This document shows, in pieces, positions 58,363 through 64,000 of a stretch of 64,000 nucleotides of DNA. Origin of the DNA: Lingula anatina. Lineage: Eukaryota; Brachiopoda; Lingulata; Lingulida; Lingulidae. The notes under the pieces are model-generated. The model ran no database searches and was not told the origin of the DNA. It saw nothing but the letters and a program-made list of their open reading frames with translations. Numbering within the stretch: position 1 is the first letter of the stretch; each line of letters begins with the position of its first letter. The stretch is from the NCBI RefSeq assembly GCF_001039355.2, contig NW_019775380.1:433637-497636 (forward strand). Direction: 5' to 3'. A program made the translations under genes and the position numbers.

Positions 58363-59592
58363 ATGGAGAAATGTGTATTGGAGATAACGTGCTCCGAAAA
58401 AGCGCGACAAAAACTGGAATCCTTAGTCATGCTTATGGATCCAAGTTTTGAACATATTCATTTGAAAGACTCGCATTCAGTAATGGACGTAGAGGGATCT
58501 TTGCGACCACATCGTCAATGCACCACACCGGGTATCATTGACACGCCAGCATTGAGTGTGGTCTTAATGTTGCACGAAAACAACCCAGATTTGGATTCTG
58601 CAAAAGATCAGTTGAAGTCTTGGAAATTTCATCACAAAATCGAGCTTTCTAATGTTAGAACTGGGAAGCCTCGAGTGGTGGCGAGACAAGATTTCTACGA
58701 AGAATCGCCGGGAGCAGAAGGGCCATTGTGGTCTTTTGGGTCAGTTCATCTTGGCAACGAGCTGCTCCGCTTCAATATGTTTGTCAAAGATTTCAAGGCG
58801 ATGGTTCATTTCTACGGCCTTTTGACAGGGAAGACAGTTCAATACAGTAAACCCGGATTTTGCCTTTTCACACTATATAAGACCAAGGGGTTAGAGGTTC
58901 AATTAGCATTAAAATATTCTCAATATTTGAATCCTGTGCCTACCAACGGCGGGCGTCTGCGGTTCCAAGTGTCAGATATTGTAACATTAAAAAAGCAATT
59001 TCCAGGCAAACTGATACGTCTAAGTGAAGACGTTTTTGAGCTGGAAGACCCTGATGGCAACGGGATTTTTATAGTATCTGCAAAGAAAAATGGCCGAGGT
59101 TCGACTTTGAGACGACAAAAGCCATTATCGAAGCGAGGTAAATCAGACGACGCTCTTAGTCTTTCTGAAAGCCATGACAGTGGACGGTGGAGCTCAAGTA
59201 GTGAACCAGCATTGGACCCTATTTCTGATACATTATCCGATTTTTTCAATGACACTGATGTATTTGATGAACCGACAACTTATTTCCGATCACAATCACG
59301 GCATCAGTCTTTTGACAAAGGCGGAACTGATGAAAACTATTGCAATGTTTTCACTTATGAAGATAAGTTTCGTGACTATTGTAATACTAGGTATGGGGCT
59401 TCAGGTAGAAGTGTGAAAAGTAGGCGACCTCGAAAACTGTCTTTAGACCCACGCCCTGTATCATCACTGCACACAGATAATACAGAACATAGTACCAGTA
59501 GCGACGATAATTCTACATCTAGTAAAGGGCGACCACGGCACCATTCAGTGCCGACACCGACGCGCATCACAAAACCCGTTATTTACTTGTAA
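58363..59592 (+). CDS. FAM124: FAM124-family protein
   Basis: A 409-aa protein in one exon. Residues about 1-240 follow the conserved FAM124 region, whose fold is related to glyoxalase/dioxygenase (VOC) domains: PALSVVLML, then RQDFYEESPGAEGPLWSFGS, VHLGNELLRF, FYGLLTGKTVQYSKPGFCLF, NPVPTNGGRLRFQVSDI and LEDPDGNGIFIV. These align with human FAM124B blocks recalled as PLWAIRPVHYG, DFCIF and CPVPT. Residues about 245-409 are Ser/Arg-rich and look disordered (RRQKPLSKRG, LSESHDSGRWSSSSEP, SRRPRKLSLDP), with many basophilic phosphosite-like motifs. The family's biochemical role is poorly defined; no catalytic residues are claimed. Vertebrate A and B paralogues (546 and 455 aa) cannot be separated here. 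The start ATG has a good context and the conserved region begins soon after it. Confidence 0.88.
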   Translation: MEKCVLEITCSEKARQKLESLVMLMDPSFEHIHLKDSHSVMDVEGSLRPHRQCTTPGIIDTPALSVVLMLHENNPDLDSAKDQLKSWKFHHKIELSNVRTGKPRVVARQDFYEESPGAEGPLWSFGSVHLGNELLRFNMFVKDFKAMVHFYGLLTGKTVQYSKPGFCLFTLYKTKGLEVQLALKYSQYLNPVPTNGGRLRFQVSDIVTLKKQFPGKLIRLSEDVFELEDPDGNGIFIVSAKKNGRGSTLRRQKPLSKRGKSDDALSLSESHDSGRWSSSSEPALDPISDTLSDFFNDTDVFDEPTTYFRSQSRHQSFDKGGTDENYCNVFTYEDKFRDYCNTRYGASGRSVKSRRPRKLSLDPRPVSSLHTDNTEHSTSSDDNSTSSKGRPRHHSVPTPTRITKPVIYL

Positions 59593-59817
59593 GGTAGCAT
59601 CGGCCTAGTTTTTCGATCTGCCATAAGATGAGATATTTTTTAAAGTTGATATTTTTATTTATCAATTATTGATAATATTATCTCATCTATTGGACATTTC
59701 ATATCAAGACTTTTTGCACAAATGATATCGATGATCACAAGTTTTCTATTACTCGTTTTACATACATAGGAATATTAGTGTATTTCATTGTTTCAATAGG
59801 AAAGCTTATTTAAAGAT

Positions 59818-59823
59818 AATAAA
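59818..59823 (+). terminator. Polyadenylation signal of the FAM124 gene
   Basis: AATAAA 226 bp after the stop, followed within 15 bp by a GT-rich stretch (TTTGTTTGTTTAG). Confidence 0.6.
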
Positions 59824-60803
59824 ACACCTTTGTTTGTTTAGCTGTACCTGCGTGACTTTGCTTTTTTTAACGCCGCTCCTTATGTTGCGGTAATAATGGG
59901 CGTAGAGATTTAAACTTAAAGGTGAAACCCGAACTTCAGGGTCTAAGAATGACTGCTCTCTCGCAACACGCACATTTCGGATATATTTTTGTTTGCAAAA
60001 CTTGCCCATATGTTGCATTTAAGTAAACGGTCAATTAAAGTGGAGGGAGTAATCGTGGTTAAAAACCTATTTAATCAGAAAATATTCCATACAGTAAATA
60101 AAGTACCCCTAGACGTCTATCTGGGCACAAATAAACACATTTTAATTGTCGCCATCTTTAGGATTTATAAACGATCTAATTACATTCAAGCACATTGGGC
60201 AAATGCAATGTCGATAATGATTTTGATAAATATCATAATGTGTAATCGAAGATAAGATTGAAAATAAGCACCGGCTGATTGCACCTCATTGTATCATAAG
60301 CGTAGGTAACAGCTGTCAAATTGACAATCAATATTTTGAGCACTCCCGGTGTTTTGACAGGCAAAAATTTCCTGACATTAAACAAACTCGTTATTTTTTC
60401 GGTGCGGAATGTACATTCTTACTGGACATTTTCTAAACAATCAAAGTTAGAAATGTTTGCTCGACATACAATATCGGTGTTTTAATGAGACCAAAAATAA
60501 TTTGGTGTTTCGATCTAAAGCACCGAGGTCGCAAGTATTGGCGCTGCGTTAACCCATCCAAGCAAAGTTAACTAAAATAGTTTTTGATAACTTTTCATGC
60601 AGTTTTGGCTTTTCCGTTTTGTCTTTCTTACATTTTTTCTTAGTTTTCTTACTTACATTTTTTAATAATAAGGGACTGCTGACTGTAAAAGCTGAAATTT
60701 CACACAGCTTATTCGAGTGGATTGCTATAAAGTGACTGGCATTAAAATGCATCCAATACCACCACCAAGAAAATCGGATAGCCTTGCGCTAGTGACAAAC
60801 ATA

Positions 60804-60809
60804 TTTATT
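60804..60809 (-). terminator. Candidate polyadenylation signal of the minus-strand PHD gene
   Basis: AATAAA on minus, 540 bp past the stop codon at 61349-61351. Other candidates exist in this AT-rich interval. Confidence 0.35.
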
Positions 60810-61348
60810 GGTGTACGGTCTAATATATTTTCTATAACTTTATAATAATACCAAAAAAAAACTGTATTGGTAAATTATAAAACTTTAACAAGTTATGGCA
60901 TCAAATGACAAGGTGTAATCTCAGTAATAAAATGTGTAGTTGGGAAAGAATAAAGTGAACATTGTAACGCATGAATACAATAAATATAAGCTGGTGGATG
61001 TACAAAATCACAGTTGTGCTGAGCTATCTCATTAATGAGACTTGTTTTGAATATAACATGAAAGAAAACGCACAAGTTCACTTCATGTATCGCATATATT
61101 AAAAGTGTGTAAAAACAATTTTCAACATAACAATAATTTCTTATAAAATCTACACCCTGCGGAATATATTAAATGTACCTATTATTTAAAGCTACTACTA
61201 TATACAGGGTATAGTTTGTGATAACACAGAAAATGATCCTAATTTTCTCAAGACGTTTTAAATATTCAAACACTTTTCATAAGCACCGTCATTTGTTTTT
61301 TGTTGATCCAAACTAGTGAAGCAAGTGAAAAAAGTGAAACTACTGAAC

Positions 61349-63182
61349 TTATACTCGAATTGCCTTAGAGACAACACTGCTTTTTCTCTTTTTCCTCTGT
61401 GATGTATCTTCCAAACAACCATCTACACTTGCAAGTTCAAATTCTTCCTAAAAAATAATGAAAGTAAAGCAAATTAAATTCAAACTTAATGTTTCATTAC
61501 AGGCAACCAGCTCTTGGTTTATTATTCCCTAACACCAATACCATAGATATAAAACAAATGTATATTTAACTTTATATAGCAAGTTGCATATATAAATGTC
61601 ACAACATGGGTAAAAGGTTGCAAAAGAAAGTGCAGAATGAAACCTTCATTAGCCAGTCTTTACCTGATCTATAACTGATCTGGTTCTTTTTTGCCCTTTA
61701 TTTTTGCTGTTATTGGTTAATTTCTCCTTTCCCTGTGGTGTTGGCTGTGCCTTAAAAAGATTTCAGAAACAACATAAAGGCAACTATACAGCCAAATCTT
61801 ACTTGTAAATCAATTTCTATTGGTGCAAACGATGTCTCATTTCATCAATACTTAGCATATTCAATCCTTGCATGTCATACCTCTTTTCCTTTTGCAACAG
61901 GCTTTTTACGTTGACCAGTAAGGTTAATATTTTCTGCTCTGTCAGCTAGTTTGTCAATCTGCAAATTAAAAATTTGTATAATAACAAATAGAAAAATACA
62001 TGAATATCAAATTAATTTTTTCGTAAAACACCAAATATCTTTTATTTAAAATTAATTTTTAACTTTAAGGGAGAAGGAGAAACGATACTGGAAATGGAAT
62101 AACTGTTTGTAACAAGTAGTCCTTTTTACCTCTATAGTCGCTTGAATATTTTTCATCTTGAAATATTTTTTAAAGCCCTCATTTTTTATCTTCTCCTTTT
62201 CTACAATTTTTCCCAATCTGTAATAAAAACATTTCAAGACATGAAGAGATAATTTTTAACATTAATAATCTTGTCTTTTTCATCATGAAATGTTCACTAA
62301 AAGATAAAAATAATAATTATACTTCTTTTTTTGTTTAAAAGACATACAGATAATATTTATTTTAAGGACCTTGTCATCAAACTAAGGTTTTGCCAAGGAC
62401 AAAATACAATTAAACTTGTTTAAAATCAAATAAGGACTGACAAATAGATGTGATATTACCTGTACAAGCAAATATTAATAAATTTACTACAAACCTTTTG
62501 CCTTTGCTTGGTGCTTTTAAGAACTTTTCTCTTTCCAGTCTATTGACTAGGCCTTGTGCCACAGTCATCTCTACACCCAAAGATCTGGCAAAGTTGGGAA
62601 GCACAATTCTAGACAACTCACTGCAGGTCAAAAGTGCTCTTCTCCATAAAGATGTTGCCTAGATCAGGAATGGAGAGAGTTAAATAATTGTTCTACAAAA
62701 TCCACTTAGAGAAACAAATATGACATTTCAAGCTATTCAATGACTTAAATTAGGATACAAATTTAGTATCAGTATATACTTCAGGTTGACTTACCTTTAC
62801 TAGTAGAGAAATGTTAATATTACACAAAAACTCCTCATAACATTATGTAAAATACATGTCAAATTGTTATCTAAACAATTATTCACAATAAGACCTATTT
62901 TACCTGGACAGCAATTTCATCAAGTCCAACAAGTCTTGGGTCAGTAGGTTGTCTTTCTGGATCTTCTTCCTAAATAAAACAAAACAAAACATTATTGCAA
63001 TTCCTTATTCTGGATTTTTCATATTTTAAATCAAAACAAAAAGACAAACTGTAATATTTCTTCAAATTTGAAATAACTGTATATTTCTTTAAAAAAAAAC
63101 AAAAAACAAACAAACAGAAGTAGCATGCAGTAATCTTGACTGAATGCATCATAATAATGTTAATGATATCTTTATATTAAAA

Positions 63183-63238
<56 letters not shown>

Positions 63239-63883
63239 AAAACTTACGTTTGCACAAAAATTGCAAATATGATTTTGTGGAGCTTCATTCTCATCAATAA
63301 TTCCAAAACATACTGCATGTTGCCAGTACCTGCAGGAGGCACATAAGATCATCAAGCCATCATCCTGAATTAAAAAAGAAAGTTATTAATGGTCTGTAAT
63401 GACATAATACATATGCTTAGAAAGAAAATAAATAACATAATTTATTTATGTGAATGTTCTTTTGACCAATATCATCAAATGTTTACCTCGTTGCATCCAC
63501 ACGGACACCTCACTCCATTCTCTTCTTGAGCATCTATGTTACTTCTTGCTGAGCCAGTAGTACTGATTGCTCTATCTTCTGTGCCTGAAATGTATATATA
63601 GATTACCACACATCCCATGAAAATAAAATTCATCAGGAGCACTGAGAAATTTCAGAGGTCTAAAAAAATAACAACATTTGAACTTATGATAAAAAACTAT
63701 ACAAAACACAGAAAGAATCATCACTAGGCCAGTAAATACACCTGGACGAGCTGGAGTCTCTACAGGGACATCTTCACATTGCATGGGCTGTTTGATCAAT
63801 TTACTTGAGGTATTCAATGTACTGGAACTGGCTTCTGTGTGGTTTTGGATTGTCTTTTGGTCAGCTTGGTACAGCTCTTTCTC
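61349..63883 (-). CDS. HORMAD: PHD finger plus winged-helix C-terminal region, probable HORMAD/Hop1-type meiotic protein (partial)
   Basis: Nine exons in transcript order: 63742-63883, 63487-63584, 63248-63364, 62904-62969, 62495-62658, 62130-62217, 61881-61958, 61664-61750 and 61349-61447 (TAA). All phases agree, giving about 279 codons. Order: disordered linker; C4HC3 PHD finger with all eight ligands (CPC, CASC, WQHAVC, CNFC) split across two exons; EEDPERQPTDPRLVGLDEIAVQ-type linker; then LWRRALLTCSELSR, VEMTVAQGLVNRLEREKF and APSKGKR, which look like a small winged helix; then a Lys-rich tail ending KAIRV. A PHD followed by a winged helix is the chromatin-binding region known for Hop1/HORMAD proteins, which organise meiotic chromosome axes. 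The N-terminal HORMA domain would lie beyond 64000, so the family call is inference. Another PHD protein is possible. Confidence 0.6.
63186..63234. repeat. (CA)n microsatellite
   Basis: About 49 bases of CA in the intron after the second PHD exon of the minus-strand gene, ending 13 bp before that exon's donor. Confidence 0.95.
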
Positions 63884-63978
63884 CTTTTCAATTTAAAAAA
63901 AAGGTAACATCCCTATTGTGATATTTTTTATATATAATTAACCAAAAGACAAAAAATGACAAATTTCCAATTTTAATG

Positions 63979-64000
63979 ACAACAACAACAACAACAACAA
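63979..64000. repeat. (ACA)n microsatellite at the window end
   Basis: ACA repeats running off the end of the window, within an intron of the minus-strand gene. Confidence 0.85.

Larger units (their letters stand above)
59593..61348. other. 3' interval between FAM124 and the meiotic-type gene (convergent)
   Basis: AT-rich noncoding sequence holding the 3' UTRs of the plus-strand FAM124 gene and the minus-strand gene to the right. Confidence 0.6.

Overview
This is eukaryotic, metazoan nuclear DNA. Genes are split into short exons with GT-AG introns, base composition is AT-rich, simple repeats are common, and miniature inverted-repeat elements are dense. Every recognisable protein resembles an animal protein. 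The frequent TAGGCCTA palindromes, G-run-containing miniature elements and apparently high heterozygosity suggest a marine invertebrate, perhaps a deuterostome such as an echinoderm or hemichordate. That placement is inference only; species cannot be named from the sequence.

Layout. (1) 146-5121, plus: the 3' part of SCYL2, a pseudokinase trafficking factor. (2) 5122-8957: the 3' ends of two convergent genes. (3) 8958-14826, minus: a complete 14-exon glycogen synthase gene whose exons join in frame into 700 aa. (4) 16007-17810: a degenerate 1.8-kb pogo/Tigger-like DNA transposon with terminal inverted repeats, a TA target duplication and the remains of the transposase C-terminus. (5) 17.8-28.3 kb: gene-poor and rich in miniature elements. 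(6) 28419-29546, plus: an intronless-CDS class A GPCR with unusual motifs. (7) 29.5-40.5 kb: gene-poor, with more copies of a palindromic element built around GATCGATC. (8) 40481-51184, minus: KRR1, the small-subunit processome KH protein, 10 exons. (9) 51.2-58.4 kb: repeats, a 35-bp minisatellite, a near-perfect long hairpin and one orphan terminal-exon candidate. (10) 58363-59592, plus: a FAM124-family gene in one exon. (11) 61349-63883 and beyond, minus: the C-terminal half of a gene encoding a PHD finger, a winged-helix-like segment and a basic tail, most likely a HORMAD/Hop1-type meiotic protein whose HORMA domain would lie beyond the window.

Assembly. The window has four single-N positions (2648, 15448, 47114, 53960). 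Three of them separate nearly identical sequence: about 2.0 kb of SCYL2, about 3.7 kb of KRR1 and 71 bp of minisatellite. Differences noticed in the duplicated exons are synonymous, while introns carry scattered SNPs and indels. This is what two alleles placed end to end would look like, so SCYL2 and KRR1 each carry a falsely duplicated exon set unless long reads show otherwise.

The genes are unrelated housekeeping and signalling genes and do not form a pathway. The most novel material is the set of inverted-repeat element families, above all the approximately 220-bp near-palindrome with TAGATCGATCTA ends (six copies between 21 and 36 kb), and the PHD plus winged-helix region of the putative meiotic gene.
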